Source of the DNA: Lachnospiraceae bacterium
GTDB lineage: Bacteria > Bacillota > Clostridia > Lachnospirales > Lachnospiraceae
Direction of reading: 5' to 3'
NCBI GenBank assembly: GCA_016283755.1
Contig: JAEENO010000041.1
Location: 1-64,000 of the forward strand
DNA: 64,000 nucleotides
Of this stretch, positions 35,046 through 45,487 are shown piece after piece. The number at the start of each line of letters is the position of its first letter. Position 1 is the stretch's first letter. Both the position numbers and the translations under genes were made by a program. The notes under the pieces were generated by a model. That model was not told where the DNA came from, ran no database searches, and was given only the letters and a program-made list of their open reading frames with translations.

Positions 35046-35957
35046 TTAAAACTTTCCGAGCATTCTTACTTCAGGTTCCAACATAATACCAAACTTGTCA
35101 TTGACCTCTTCCTGAACCTTCTTCATAAGATTAATTATATCCTCACTTGTCGCATTATCGACATTTATTACAAATCCACAATGCTTGGCGGATACTTCCG
35201 CACCGCCGACTCTTAAGCCCGCAAGACCGGCATCCTCAATAAGCTTGCCCGCATAATTACCTTCCGGTCTCTTAAAAAAGCTTCCCGCGCTGGGGTAATT
35301 AAGCGGCTGCTTATCGCGGCGCCTTCCGTTATAATCATCCATTGCGGCCTTGATTTCATCCTTATTACCGGCATTAAGCTTAAATACCATCTCTGTGATG
35401 ATAAGATTCTTCTCCATAAAAGCGCTGTGTCTGTAGCTTAAATCCATATCGTCAGGCGTAAACTCAAGCTCTTTTCCGTCAGAATCTAAAGCACGTGCCG
35501 AATAAATAACATCTTTCATCTCTCCGCCGTACGCGCCGGCATTCATATAAAGTCCGCCGCCCGCACTTCCCGGAATACCCGATGCAAATTCGAGTCCCGT
35601 AAGAGAATTCTCATATGCTGCTCTTGCAACACTTGCAAGTGACGCTCCTGCCTCTGCCGTAATCATATCGCCGTTCACGGTTATCTTGTTGAAAGCATCC
35701 CCTATCTCGATGACAAGCCCCTCAAATCCATTGTCACTGACGAGAATATTGCTTCCCCTGCCTATAACCACGTATGGAAGAGCGCTTTTCTTACAAAAAG
35801 CGATTATGCCCGGAAGATGATTCTTGTCCGGACTTATAAAGAGTGAACAAGGCCCACCAACCCTAAAGCTGGTGTGCCTGTTCATTAACTCATTCGTTAT
35901 TACTTTTGTACCTGATATCTCGCTTAAGATATCCGCTAAATCTTCGTACAAAATCAA
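35046..35957 (-). CDS. murB: MurB, UDP-N-acetylenolpyruvoylglucosamine reductase
   Basis: 303 aa, type II MurB length. It reduces the enolpyruvyl group made by MurA, using FAD and NADPH. The FAD-binding region IGRGSNILVSDNGF, ASGIPGSAGGGLYMNAGAYGG, catalytic Ser in SAGSFFKRPEG and the C-terminal Glu in LEPEVRMLG are all present. murA is in the window too, 20 kb away. Confidence 0.97.
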   Translation of the reverse strand: MILYEDLADILSEISGTKVITNELMNRHTSFRVGGPCSLFISPDKNHLPGIIAFCKKSALPYVVIGRGSNILVSDNGFEGLVIEIGDAFNKITVNGDMITAEAGASLASVARAAYENSLTGLEFASGIPGSAGGGLYMNAGAYGGEMKDVIYSARALDSDGKELEFTPDDMDLSYRHSAFMEKNLIITEMVFKLNAGNKDEIKAAMDDYNGRRRDKQPLNYPSAGSFFKRPEGNYAGKLIEDAGLAGLRVGGAEVSAKHCGFVINVDNATSEDIINLMKKVQEEVNDKFGIMLEPEVRMLGKF

Positions 35958-35966
35958 TACTCCTTT

Positions 35967-37364
35967 TTATGCGTTCTTTAAGAATGCAACGTATCCAAGT
36001 AATGCTTCGTAAAGGTCTACCTTACTGATTGTCTCGCAAGGTGCATGCATTGAAAGTACTGCAACACCACTGTCGATAACATTCATATCATACTCTGCAA
36101 GGATATAAGCGATCGTTCCGCCGCCACCCTGATCAACCTTACCAAGTTCAGCTGTCTGGAAGTATACATCTGCATCATCAAAGATCTTTCTGATCTTAGC
36201 CATGTACTCAGCGTTGGCATCGTTAGAGCCACCCTTTCCTCTTGAACCTGTGTACTTATTGATGCAAAGTCCTCTTCCAAGGAATGCTGTATTCTTCTTC
36301 TCCATAACTGACGGGAAGAGAGGATCGTAACCTGCTGATACATCGGATGAAAGCATGCAGGAATTCTTTAAGCATCTTCTTAAAAGAATGTCTGAATACT
36401 TGCCCATAAGGTTCATAATTTCTGCAGTAACGTTCTCGAAGAATCTTGAATGCATACCTGTTGCACCAACGGAACCAATCTCTTCCTTATCAACGAGTAA
36501 GCAGCAAGCTGTCTTCTTCGGTGTACCGATTTCAAGCATTGCCTTGTAGGAAGGATATGCACATACTCTGTCATCATGTCCGTATCCTAAGAGCATCGAA
36601 CGATCGAATCCTAAGTCTCTTGCAGGACCTGCAGGAACAACTTCAATCTCTGCGGATAAGAAATCCTCTTCCTCAAACTTATATTCTTTCTTGATAATCT
36701 CTAAGATATTAGCCTTAACTCTGTCCTTGATGTCCTTCTTATCCTTACCCTGCTTAGGTCCCGGAATAGAACCGATAAGGACATCAAGACTCTCACCTTC
36801 TATGACCTTGGATGCTGTCTTAGTCATCTGGTCTGCGGATAAGTGAATAAGAAGGTCTGTAATTGTAAATACAGGATCACCCGGCTTCTCGCCGATAGCA
36901 ATCTTAACTACTGAACCGTCCTTCTTAGCTACTACGCCGTGAAGTGCAAGCGGGATTGTAACCCACTGATACTTCTTAACACCACCGTAATAATGTGTGT
37001 CAAGTAAAGCAAAGTCAGTATCCTCATACATAGGATTCTGCTTTAAATCAAGACGCGGAGAATCAAGGTGTGCACCAACGATGTTCATACCGTTCTCCAT
37101 AGGCTCCTTACCGATAACATAAAGTGCCAAAGTCTTACCCATATTGTTAGCGTAAACCTTATCGCCTGCTTTAAGCTTGGTTCCCTTCTTGATGACTGCA
37201 TCAAGATTCTTGAAACCGTCTGCTTCAGCCATTCTGATAATCTCGTCTACTGATTCTCTCTCTGTCTTGCAGTCAGAGATAAATTTGCGGTAACCTTCCG
37301 CAAAGTCCATGACCTTCTTGAGGCCCTTTTTATCGTACTTATCCCAAGCATTTTTGCGTTCCAT
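35967..37364 (-). CDS. M18-family aminopeptidase
   Basis: 465 aa zinc aminopeptidase. Metal ligands are visible in VGAHLDSPRLD, DDRVCAYPS, DKEEIGSVGATG and the C-terminal SMHAPCETISK. Length and order fit the M18 group, which releases N-terminal amino acids from cytoplasmic peptides and forms dodecamers. GGGGG lies upstream of the ATG. It lies between hprK and murB. Confidence 0.95.
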   Translation of the reverse strand: MERKNAWDKYDKKGLKKVMDFAEGYRKFISDCKTERESVDEIIRMAEADGFKNLDAVIKKGTKLKAGDKVYANNMGKTLALYVIGKEPMENGMNIVGAHLDSPRLDLKQNPMYEDTDFALLDTHYYGGVKKYQWVTIPLALHGVVAKKDGSVVKIAIGEKPGDPVFTITDLLIHLSADQMTKTASKVIEGESLDVLIGSIPGPKQGKDKKDIKDRVKANILEIIKKEYKFEEEDFLSAEIEVVPAGPARDLGFDRSMLLGYGHDDRVCAYPSYKAMLEIGTPKKTACCLLVDKEEIGSVGATGMHSRFFENVTAEIMNLMGKYSDILLRRCLKNSCMLSSDVSAGYDPLFPSVMEKKNTAFLGRGLCINKYTGSRGKGGSNDANAEYMAKIRKIFDDADVYFQTAELGKVDQGGGGTIAYILAEYDMNVIDSGVAVLSMHAPCETISKVDLYEALLGYVAFLKNA

Positions 37365-37415
37365 GGTACGATCCCCCTTTGTTTTTTATATAAATAACGC
37401 CAAATTTCGCAACAT

Positions 37416-38339
37416 CTACTCTTTGTCGGTATTATCCTGTACTCTTCTGTATAATTCTTCGGCAGCGTTATAACCCATCTTCTTCTGTCTGTGATTAACC
37501 GCCGCAACCTCACATATAGCCGCTATATTACGTCCCGGACGAATCGGAAGCGACTGGCATACGACCTTATTGCCGAGAAACTCCGTATAATCGTCCTTAA
37601 GACCTATTCTATCATATTCCGTCTTGCCGTTCCACTCGGACAACTTAATCACAAGATCTATGTTCTGTGACTCAAGTACCGACTCCGCTCCGAAAAGCAT
37701 CTGAACGTCGATGATTCCTATGCCGCGCACTTCCAACAAATACTTGGTAACCGAAGGTGCACTTCCCACAAGTGTCGTATCGTTAATACGCTTAATCGTA
37801 ACAGCATCATCCGCAACAAGTCTGTGACCGCGTCGTACAAGCTCAAGTGCGGCCTCACTCTTACCGATTCCGCTCTCGCCCGTAATGAGAACTCCTTCAC
37901 CGTATATATCAACCAATACGCCATGCACGGTAATTGAAGGTGCAAAGTATTCGTTAAGATAATTGATAAGCTCTACCACAAAAGCACTTGTCGCAAGACT
38001 TGTACCAAGTATCGGCACCTTATGTTCCGCTGCGATTCTTAAAAGCTCTTCTTCCGGCTCTATATCTCTTGTGAAGATTATGCAAGGAATATTGTAAGAG
38101 AAAAGCTTCTTATAGACAGTCTTCTTTGCTTCAGCGTCGACCGTCGTAAGATATGAACTCTCGACTCGTCCGATAAGCTGAATTCTGGTCTCCTGGAAAT
38201 AATCAAAGAAGCCCGTAAGCTGTAACGCAAGACGATTGATATCTGCCTCTGTCACCAAAGTTTCTTCGGTATTAACCAATGGAGTAAAATTATGCAATTT
38301 AAAGTGCTCTGTAAGTTCGCTTATCTTCAACGGTTCCAT
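37416..38339 (-). CDS. hprK: HprK, HPr kinase/phosphorylase
   Basis: 307 aa. Walker A GESGIGKSEAALELV, ADDAVTIKR and the HprK signature LEVRGIGIIDVQMLFG are intact. It phosphorylates and dephosphorylates Ser46 of HPr or Crh in response to glycolytic intermediates, the core of catabolite control in Firmicutes. Its likely substrates are the chromosomal HPr and the His-less HPr-like protein at 32942. It follows uvrC. Confidence 0.97.
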   Translation of the reverse strand: MEPLKISELTEHFKLHNFTPLVNTEETLVTEADINRLALQLTGFFDYFQETRIQLIGRVESSYLTTVDAEAKKTVYKKLFSYNIPCIIFTRDIEPEEELLRIAAEHKVPILGTSLATSAFVVELINYLNEYFAPSITVHGVLVDIYGEGVLITGESGIGKSEAALELVRRGHRLVADDAVTIKRINDTTLVGSAPSVTKYLLEVRGIGIIDVQMLFGAESVLESQNIDLVIKLSEWNGKTEYDRIGLKDDYTEFLGNKVVCQSLPIRPGRNIAAICEVAAVNHRQKKMGYNAAEELYRRVQDNTDKE

Positions 38340-38387
38340 AACTTATTCCTTCTAAAAAACAGCATAAACCCATACATTAGAATTGTA

Positions 38388-40250
38388 TCACAACGTATGC
38401 ATATAATCAAATACCGATTGTGCGGACAGTTTGTTGAATCCGGGAACTTTTAGAATATCATCCACACTTGCTTTCTTAAGTTCCTCTAACGACTCGAATG
38501 CCTTCATAAGCGCGTTGCGGCGCTTCGCTCCCACATTCGGTATATCATCCAATACAGAATGTACCTGATTCTTACTTCTAAGCATCCTGTGATACTCTAT
38601 CGCAAACCTGTGTGCTTCATCCTGAATTCTTGTCAGAAGCTTAAATCCTTCGGAACCTGTATCAATCGGAAGTTCAATGCCTTTATAATATATTCCGCGC
38701 GTCCTGTGATTATCATCCTTAACCATACCGGCAATCGGAATATCAAGCTTAAGCTCCGCCATAACGCGTTCGGCTACACTTACCTGGCCCTTGCCGCCGT
38801 CCATAAATATAACATCAGGAAATCTTGTAAAACTCCCGTATTCATTGTCTTCTTCACGGCTTGCCATATCCTCCGCTTCCGCAAGGCCATGCGTAAATCT
38901 TCTGGTCAAGACTTCATACATTGATGCGTAATCATCCGGTCCCGACACGGTTTTAAGCCTGAACTTCCTGTAATCGTTCTTCTTTGGCTTACCGTCTTCA
39001 AATACAACCATCGAGCCTACGCTTAAGAATCCGCTTATATTCGATATATCAAAAGCTTCTACGCGGGATAAAGGTGGAAGCTTGAGTAACTCCGAAAGCT
39101 CTCTCATAGCACCCTTCGTTCGTGCTTCTTCACGTTTAAGCTGTTCCTTGTTCTGCTTTAAAAGCATGGTAGCATTAGTTTTTGCGAGATTTACAAGTTT
39201 TTCCTTCTTACCGATTTTCGGGACTACAATAGATAACTTCTTACCGCGGCGCTTTGATAGCCATTCTTCTATCTCCGACGCATTTTCCGGCATTATTTCA
39301 GTCATTATCTCATGCGGAAGATACGGTGTTCCGCCGTAGTACTGTGTAAGGAAGCTTTCTAAAATATCACCTTCTCCATCACCTTCCGCAATCGTCATAT
39401 AGACATGCTCTCTGCCCATCATTCGGCCGTTTCTTATGAAGAATACCTGAACAACCGCATCGTTTTCTTCCGTTGCCATCGCAACTATGTCTCTATCCTC
39501 AAAGTCAGAGTTATTAATCTTCTGCTTCTCTATTACATGCTTAACGGATTCAATCAGATCACGATATATAGCTGCATCCTCAAAGTTCATCTCTTCGGAT
39601 GCCGCATTCATCTTATCAGTAAGTCCGGTAACTACTCCTTTATAATCGCCTTCAAGGAAAGCGATTGCCTTATCTACATTCTTCCTGTACTCTTCCTTAC
39701 TGATCCCGTTATCACAAGGCTTATCACACATCTTCATCTGATAATAAAGGCACGGCTTGGTAGGCTTTGACTCATCTATTGTGCGGTTACAGTTTCTTAT
39801 GTGATAGAGCTTTTGCAAAAGATCGATTGTATCCTTAACCGCAGCCGCAGACGTAAACGGTCCGTAGTACTTGGATTTATTCTTCTTCATTTGGCGTGAA
39901 AAAAGAAGACGAGGGTAATCGTCTTCTAATGTCACGCGAATAAAAGGATAGGTCTTGCCATCCTTAAGCATCGTATTATATTTCGGAGAGTGCTCTTTGA
40001 TAAGATTATTCTCTAAGATAAGTGCTTCAAGCTCGGAATCGGTCACAATGTACTCAAATCTCGTTACATGAGGCATCATCTTCTCAATCTTGATTCTTCC
40101 GTCCTGTCCCGGACGGAAATACTGACGCACGCGGTTTCTAAGGGAGACCGCCTTACCCACATAGATAATCTCGTCTCCCTCACCGTGCATTATATATACG
40201 CCCGGCTTAGCCGGTAATTTCTTAAGTTCACTCTCAAAATCAAAACTCAT
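38388..40250 (-). CDS. uvrC: UvrC, nucleotide excision repair endonuclease subunit
   Basis: 620 aa, family length. A GIY-YIG domain is at the N-terminus (KPGVYIMHGEGDEIIYVGKAVSLRNRVRQYF), a UVR motif near 200-235, a central RNase-H-like domain (AFDISNISGFLSVGSMVVFEDG, VIFMDGGKGQVS) and C-terminal helix-hairpin-helix motifs (DDIPNVGAKRRNALMKAF). Both incision domains look intact. One base separates it from the ftsH stop, and its ribosome binding site is weak, so coupling to ftsH is likely. Confidence 0.97.
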   Translation of the reverse strand: MSFDFESELKKLPAKPGVYIMHGEGDEIIYVGKAVSLRNRVRQYFRPGQDGRIKIEKMMPHVTRFEYIVTDSELEALILENNLIKEHSPKYNTMLKDGKTYPFIRVTLEDDYPRLLFSRQMKKNKSKYYGPFTSAAAVKDTIDLLQKLYHIRNCNRTIDESKPTKPCLYYQMKMCDKPCDNGISKEEYRKNVDKAIAFLEGDYKGVVTGLTDKMNAASEEMNFEDAAIYRDLIESVKHVIEKQKINNSDFEDRDIVAMATEENDAVVQVFFIRNGRMMGREHVYMTIAEGDGEGDILESFLTQYYGGTPYLPHEIMTEIMPENASEIEEWLSKRRGKKLSIVVPKIGKKEKLVNLAKTNATMLLKQNKEQLKREEARTKGAMRELSELLKLPPLSRVEAFDISNISGFLSVGSMVVFEDGKPKKNDYRKFRLKTVSGPDDYASMYEVLTRRFTHGLAEAEDMASREEDNEYGSFTRFPDVIFMDGGKGQVSVAERVMAELKLDIPIAGMVKDDNHRTRGIYYKGIELPIDTGSEGFKLLTRIQDEAHRFAIEYHRMLRSKNQVHSVLDDIPNVGAKRRNALMKAFESLEELKKASVDDILKVPGFNKLSAQSVFDYMHTL

Positions 40251-40251
40251 A

Positions 40252-42189
40252 TTATTCTTCTACGAATATATCTTCTTCAGGAGATGAAATTCCCTTAACT
40301 TCGTTAAAGATCTCCATGAATTCCTTACCTGTAATGGATTCCTTCTCAATCAAGAACTCAGCAATTTTATCAAGCACTGTGCGGTTCTCGCTTAAAAGCT
40401 CCTTAGCCTTATCGTAACTTCTCTTAAGAAGTTCCTTAACTTCCGTATCAATCTCGGATGCTGTTGCTTCACCGCAATTTAATACCGATCTGCCGTCAAG
40501 GTACTTGCTTTCAACGGATTCTAATGCCATAAGGCCGAAGCGCTCGCTCATACCGTACTGGGTTATCATCGCTCTCGCAATATTGGTTGCCTGTTCGATA
40601 TCATTGGATGCGCCGGTTGTTACGGAATTAAATACTATCTCTTCCGCAGCACGGCCCGCCATGAATGTCACAAGGCGTGCGCTTAATTCGTCCTTACTCA
40701 TAAGGTATTTCTCTTCCTCAGGTGTCTGCATAACATATCCGAGCGAACCCTTGGTGCGAGGAACGATTGTAATCTTCTGAATAGGCTCTGTATTCTTCTG
40801 CAATGCCGTTGCAAGTGCATGACCGACTTCGTGATAAGCGACAATCTTGCGCTCATCCTTGCTCATAATACGGTCTTTCTTCTCCTTACCTGCGATAACA
40901 GTCTCGACAGATTCAAGAAGATCCTTCTGTGATACAGCTTTTCTTCCGTTCTTAACCGCATTAAGAGCCGCTTCATTAATCATGTTGGCAAGATCGGAAC
41001 CTACTGCTCCGCTTGTTGCAAGACCGATCTCATCAAAATCAACCGTATCATCCATAAGAACGTCCTTACTGTGAACTTTTAATGTATCTATACGTCCCTT
41101 AAGATCAGGCTTATCTACAATTACTCTTCTGTCAAATCTACCCGGACGAAGAAGAGCCTTATCAAGTACATCAGGTCTGTTGGTTGCCGCTAGGATTAAA
41201 ATACCCTTAGACGTATCGAATCCATCCATTTCCGCCAATAACTGGTTCAATGTCTGTTCTCTCTCGTCGTTACCACCGCCGTATCTTGAATCACGGCTCT
41301 TACCGATTGCATCAATCTCATCGATGAAGATGATACACGGCGCCTGACGGGATGCTTCCTGGAAAAGGTCTCTTACTCTCTTTGCTCCGACGCCGACATA
41401 CATCTCAACGAAATCGGAACCTGCAATCGAGAAGAAAGGTACCTTAGCTTCACCGGCCACTGCCTTGGCAAGAAGTGTCTTACCTGTTCCCGGAGGGCCT
41501 ACAAGAAGCGCACCCTTTGGAAGCTTAGCGCCAATTGCTGCATACTTTTTCGGATTATGAAGGAAGTCTACAACTTCCTGTAAAGATTCCTTTGCTTCTT
41601 CCTGTCCGGCAACATCCTTAAATGTAACTCCGGTATCTTTCTCAACATAGACCTTGACATTACTCTTTAAGCCCAATCCACCGATTCCGTTACCAAGCTT
41701 CTTCATAAGCTGGCTTCCTATCCAGAACATAAGAATCAGCGGAAGGATTATCGAAAGGATATTGAATACGTAATTCGCTGTATCCTTCGGGATCTCCTTC
41801 TGATAAGTAACTCCGTGTTCATCAAGGAGCGTAAGCAAGGATTCGTCGTTAATTGCACCGGTTATGTATACAGTACTGTCGCCCGTCTCCGGTTTAAGTC
41901 TTATGTTATACTGTCTTGCCGTCATTGAGACCGTCGCAACCTTGTCTTCTTTAACAAGGCTTAAGAATTTCGTATACGAAATCTCCTGAGTTCTCGAATT
42001 GGAAATCATGGTCTGATAGAAGGTGAAGATGAATAAACCTACCAAAAGAACCATTAAAAAGCTTAAAATCGGATTGGGATTCTTCTTTTTGTCGTTATTT
42101 CCATTGTTGTTCCCGTTATTATTCCCGTTATTATTCGGGCTATTGTTCGGGTTGTTGTTGCCATTGTTCATATTCAAATTATCCGGCAT
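40252..42189 (-). CDS. ftsH: FtsH, membrane AAA+ zinc protease
   Basis: 645 aa. The first 35 residues are an Asn/Gly-rich low-complexity stretch, then two membrane helices (near 40-58 and 143-162) flank a small external domain. The AAA+ module has Walker [15 protein letters not shown] (near 228) and FIDEIDAIG. The protease domain has HEVGH near 452. It degrades membrane and short-lived proteins. The Asn-rich start is unusual for FtsH and may be a flexible cytoplasmic tail. GGAGG precedes the ATG. Confidence 0.97.
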   Translation of the reverse strand: MPDNLNMNNGNNNPNNSPNNNGNNNGNNNGNNDKKKNPNPILSFLMVLLVGLFIFTFYQTMISNSRTQEISYTKFLSLVKEDKVATVSMTARQYNIRLKPETGDSTVYITGAINDESLLTLLDEHGVTYQKEIPKDTANYVFNILSIILPLILMFWIGSQLMKKLGNGIGGLGLKSNVKVYVEKDTGVTFKDVAGQEEAKESLQEVVDFLHNPKKYAAIGAKLPKGALLVGPPGTGKTLLAKAVAGEAKVPFFSIAGSDFVEMYVGVGAKRVRDLFQEASRQAPCIIFIDEIDAIGKSRDSRYGGGNDEREQTLNQLLAEMDGFDTSKGILILAATNRPDVLDKALLRPGRFDRRVIVDKPDLKGRIDTLKVHSKDVLMDDTVDFDEIGLATSGAVGSDLANMINEAALNAVKNGRKAVSQKDLLESVETVIAGKEKKDRIMSKDERKIVAYHEVGHALATALQKNTEPIQKITIVPRTKGSLGYVMQTPEEEKYLMSKDELSARLVTFMAGRAAEEIVFNSVTTGASNDIEQATNIARAMITQYGMSERFGLMALESVESKYLDGRSVLNCGEATASEIDTEVKELLKRSYDKAKELLSENRTVLDKIAEFLIEKESITGKEFMEIFNEVKGISSPEEDIFVEE

Positions 42190-42310
42190 TTATTAAACCT
42201 CCGTAGAGTTATTTCTCGCACAATAATTCATACCAATTTATATTATATGGTTTTGGATAAGAATAAGCAATAAACAAATAAGAAACTAAATCTAATAAAA
42301 TAATAAAACA

Positions 42311-42355
42311 CCGTCGTTACCTATGGCTTTAAGTTTCACCATAGGTCAACGACGG
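42311..42355 (-). terminator. Long hairpin terminator after the 42384 gene
   Basis: CCGTCGTT-CCTATGG pairs with CCATAGG-AACGACGG across a 12-nt loop, followed on minus by TGTTTTATTATTTT. It stands between the membrane protein gene and the ftsH start; nothing else is seen in 42190-42383 except the ftsH upstream region. Confidence 0.75.
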
Positions 42356-42383
42356 AGCTTTTATAAAGGTCTCTTATATTATA

Positions 42384-43547
42384 TTAAATAAACGATATTA
42401 ACTGATATATCCAGTTAGCAGCGATACCTGCACAGATTCCCCCGATTGTATGGGAAAGAATTGCCTTGCCGGTAAGCTCTCTTGCATTCATGCTGTCCAT
42501 CATTGCGATATGTGTACTTAAGTATCCCGAGAAGCACATACACATCGATGTAAATACAGCAATATCATGTGCATTGCAGGTACCTTTCATAAGCATCTGC
42601 GGCATAAGCCCGATTGCTGCTGCCGCCGCGCCGAGGCTGGTAATCGGAACCGCGATACACGATGATGTGGAAAATCCGAATAAAGGCTTAAGAATGAAGT
42701 CAATCTTATCGCCCAGCCATGGCAAAAGCGCTACACCTTCATATGCTGCACCCGTATATCCGCCCTTACTCGGACCGTTTGAGAGAATCATTATAAGTGT
42801 GCAGATTATAAGCACACCCGGAATAATCGATAATCCTAAGTCCACTCCACTCTTTCCACCGCGAAGAAGTGCATTCATCGCACGGCTTGCAACAGAACCG
42901 TCGGATATCTCTCTTTCGGTACGCTTCTCTGTTATCTTGGTTGCTTCGCTCGGCTCTGCCCATTCATCCTTACCATACATCTTCTTGGTAAAGTGAAGCA
43001 TAATTCTCGTAGATACTATACTTCCGATAATCGCGCCTATATTGCCGACAAGTGCTGCCATTCCGAACTTTTCACCGGTAGGAGACTTAAGGCCGATAAC
43101 ATAGGTCGTAATGATCATTCCCATTCCGAATGCGGTTCCAAGGTTGGTAAGTGCCGGAAGCTGATACTTCTTAAAGTACTTTCTGAATCCCCTGTCCGCC
43201 GAGAGTGTAAGAATTGCAGGGTTGTCCGAAAGGTATGTCGTAACGATACCGATCGAGCTTGCACCCGGAAGACCGTATAACCACTTCATAAGCGGTGCGA
43301 TGATCTTATCAGCCAATGCAACAAGACCGAACTCTCCGAAAAGAGCTGCGATTCCTCCTGCTATAACAGCCAACGACATTATCTTAAAACAAGTATCGAT
43401 AAGCAGGTTAAAACCTGTATTCATTATCGTATTGAATAAATTTGCCGTGCCCATAACGTGGCCTGCTGCCACAAATAACCCCATAAATACTATCGTGAAG
43501 ATAAATACTTCAGGTCCGAATATCTTCTTGTAACGTTTTTCTTGCAT
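42384..43547 (-). CDS. Polytopic membrane protein with nucleoside-recognition-like gates
   Basis: 387 aa with about nine or ten helices. The SLAVIAGGIAALFGEFGLVALADKII and YLSDNPAILTLSADRGF segments resemble the gate domain family found in spore maturation and ferrous iron/nucleoside transport proteins. Its overall form is like the clostridial CD0519/CD1768 membrane proteins, as far as I recall. Substrate unknown. GAGG precedes the start. It is a single gene with its own terminator. Confidence 0.75.
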   Translation of the reverse strand: MQEKRYKKIFGPEVFIFTIVFMGLFVAAGHVMGTANLFNTIMNTGFNLLIDTCFKIMSLAVIAGGIAALFGEFGLVALADKIIAPLMKWLYGLPGASSIGIVTTYLSDNPAILTLSADRGFRKYFKKYQLPALTNLGTAFGMGMIITTYVIGLKSPTGEKFGMAALVGNIGAIIGSIVSTRIMLHFTKKMYGKDEWAEPSEATKITEKRTEREISDGSVASRAMNALLRGGKSGVDLGLSIIPGVLIICTLIMILSNGPSKGGYTGAAYEGVALLPWLGDKIDFILKPLFGFSTSSCIAVPITSLGAAAAAIGLMPQMLMKGTCNAHDIAVFTSMCMCFSGYLSTHIAMMDSMNARELTGKAILSHTIGGICAGIAANWIYQLISFI

Positions 43548-43590
43548 TTTAATATCCTCTTATCCCATATATTGGTTTAAATAAAATAAA

Positions 43591-43621
43591 CCCCACGGAA
43601 TAATACTATACTCGCGTGGGG
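43591..43621 (-). terminator. Terminator of the WYL regulator gene
   Basis: CCCCACG/CGTGGGG stem with a long loop; on minus a T-rich tail (TTTATTTTATTT) follows. Confidence 0.8.
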
Positions 43622-43695
43622 CTAAAAATGCAATAGGCTATGATTTATTTTTTTAATTGATTTATAAGCATTTCCTATAAATGTTCAAAGAATGC

Positions 43696-44682
43696 TTATT
43701 TTCCGCTGTATTTCTTACTTATCTCACCTATAAATTTCTTGAATTCTTTTCTGATATTCTCCGGTCCGATGATCTCTACCTCATTACCAAGGCCGACTAC
43801 CCAGCCGAAGAACTGATTACTTATCTTGGCATCGACTCTTGCTTCGAAGCATTCATCATCTATAGGCTTAATGGTAACATCTCTTCCGAATCTGTCTATA
43901 ACAACACCGACAAGCTTATTAGGAAATTTAATATATACCTTGCTGTCATCTCCGCCGAACATTCCGAAAATAGACTTGCAAAATGCCGCAACATCGAAGT
44001 CCTTCATCTTGTCGTTACCAACTCTGTCGCTCTTCGTAACCGCTAAGTCTTTCATCTTATCGACTCTGTAATACTTTGTTGTATCCGCTGCCTCATCGTA
44101 TCCGATAAGATAATAATTCTCATCATCCCAGATCAAATGCCACGGACTTACACAATATTCTTCGCCGTTCTTTTTAGGCACAAGTTCGCGCTTAAGGTTC
44201 CACTCACAATACTTGAAATTAATCTTCTTATTCTCCGCAATCGCATTATAGATACTGTCAACATTATAAAGAACGCTCTCATTTACGGCCTTGGAGCGAT
44301 TGGCTATATAGACGTTACGCTGTAGGTTCTTGGCTTCATATATGGAAGTCTCGCTTTCGAGCTTTTTAATAAGCTCCTCAGACTTCTTCTCGGTTAAAAA
44401 GTTTGCCGCCTGGACAACATCTACAAGAATTTTAAGCTCTGCCAGTTCATAGTCGCGTGATGCGATATAATGCTTTCCCTTAGAAGGAGTGACTATATCC
44501 ATTCCCCAATCTTCAAGCGTCCTAATATCATTATATAAGCTCTTTCTCTCGGCGGATATTCCTTCTTCCTCGAGCTTTGAACATATATCCTTAATCGTAA
44601 GGGGATGCTTTTCATCGCTGTATCGTAATAATATTTTAGCTATTGCAGTAAGCTTAAGCTTCTGATTCTCAGATCTTGGCAT
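43696..44682 (-). CDS. WYL-domain transcriptional regulator
   Basis: 328 aa. An N-terminal helix-turn-helix (near 10-70, HPLTIKDICSKLEEEGISAERKSLYNDIRTLEDWG) and a central WYL domain (near 150-235, INFKYCEW, SPWHLIWDDENYYLIGYDEA) are followed by the WCX extension (SNQFFGWVVGLGNEVEIIGPE). WYL domains sense nucleotides or small ligands and often control defence or DNA-damage genes. Here it leads no defence gene in sight; it follows a 76-aa gene and a HutD-like gene. Confidence 0.93.
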   Translation of the reverse strand: MPRSENQKLKLTAIAKILLRYSDEKHPLTIKDICSKLEEEGISAERKSLYNDIRTLEDWGMDIVTPSKGKHYIASRDYELAELKILVDVVQAANFLTEKKSEELIKKLESETSIYEAKNLQRNVYIANRSKAVNESVLYNVDSIYNAIAENKKINFKYCEWNLKRELVPKKNGEEYCVSPWHLIWDDENYYLIGYDEAADTTKYYRVDKMKDLAVTKSDRVGNDKMKDFDVAAFCKSIFGMFGGDDSKVYIKFPNKLVGVVIDRFGRDVTIKPIDDECFEARVDAKISNQFFGWVVGLGNEVEIIGPENIRKEFKKFIGEISKKYSGK

Positions 44683-44691
44683 CGTCTTCTC

Positions 44692-44922
44692 CTATTCATT
44701 AAATTCAACCGTTACATAAAATCCAGCTTCTGTTGCCTCTACCTTGGTAACCTTACCCTCCGTGCTTTTAAGGCGCTCTGTAGGCTTAATATTTGCAGAC
44801 ATGGCGTATGCTCTTCCGAGTGTGTAATATACCGATGTCGGAAGCTTACCTTCGGTTACAGGCAAGATATCTCCCTCTTTGCAAAGGCCTTCACGCTCCA
44901 TCTTAAAAATAAGTTCGCGCAT
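44692..44922 (-). CDS. Small protein of unknown function (76 aa)
   Basis: Started at ATG 44922, which has GAGGG seven nt upstream; a longer reading overlaps the HutD-like gene without support. It has no membrane helix. The beginning MRELIFKMEREGLCKEGDI and the C-terminal strand region VTKVEATEAGFYVTVEFNE suggest a small alpha/beta protein. I do not recognise it. It overlaps or abuts the HutD-like stop, so it is co-transcribed with it. Confidence 0.65.
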   Translation of the reverse strand: MRELIFKMEREGLCKEGDILPVTEGKLPTSVYYTLGRAYAMSANIKPTERLKSTEGKVTKVEATEAGFYVTVEFNE

Positions 44923-44923
44923 A

Positions 44924-45484
44924 TTATTCACCCTCAATCTCAACAACAAGAACATTCTGCGTTCTTTCGCTATAGATAAGATAGTCCATATCGCTGTTTG
45001 TAATAACACAGGAATCGCCGGTCGATAATTCAACCGGATCCGCATTTGAGAATCTAACCTGAACCGCTCCTACCGCAAATATAAGAACGGTTCCTTCCTT
45101 TAATGCGGTTCTCTTCTCGCCTATAGGAAGAACATGCATCTTACCCTCCGTGCCCTTAAGCATGAGGTTAAAGTCTGTCGCCTTACCTACGCAGTGAACC
45201 TTGTCCTCACCTTCGAATTCAACGATATCAAGCGGCGATAAAATCTTCGGCTCCGCATCATTAATATGTAATTCCATATCACCGTGAATAAGAGAAATAA
45301 ACCTGTGCACGCCCGGAAGCTCGGTAAAGTCCGATTCCTTTACTTCCACAACTGCAGAACTTACTCTTGCATGGAATCTTCTCTCCGCATAGTCGCCTTC
45401 TTCCGGAAGAATAAGGATTTCCTTGGTAACTCCTCCGCTCCATTCACTAACCTTGTAGTTTTCTTTTTTAATTACGTTGATCAT
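44924..45484 (-). CDS. HutD/Ves-family cupin-like protein
   Basis: 186 aa. KVSEWSGGVTKEILILPEEGDYAERRFHARVSSA is the HutD opening, followed by the cupin strands FISLIHGDMELHI and LSPLDIVEFEGE. HutD proteins are bicupins linked to histidine use or cold-shock Ves, with no firm biochemical role. No other hut gene is present here, so the histidine link is unsupported. Confidence 0.85.
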   Translation of the reverse strand: MINVIKKENYKVSEWSGGVTKEILILPEEGDYAERRFHARVSSAVVEVKESDFTELPGVHRFISLIHGDMELHINDAEPKILSPLDIVEFEGEDKVHCVGKATDFNLMLKGTEGKMHVLPIGEKRTALKEGTVLIFAVGAVQVRFSNADPVELSTGDSCVITNSDMDYLIYSERTQNVLVVEIEGE

Positions 45485-45487
45485 ATC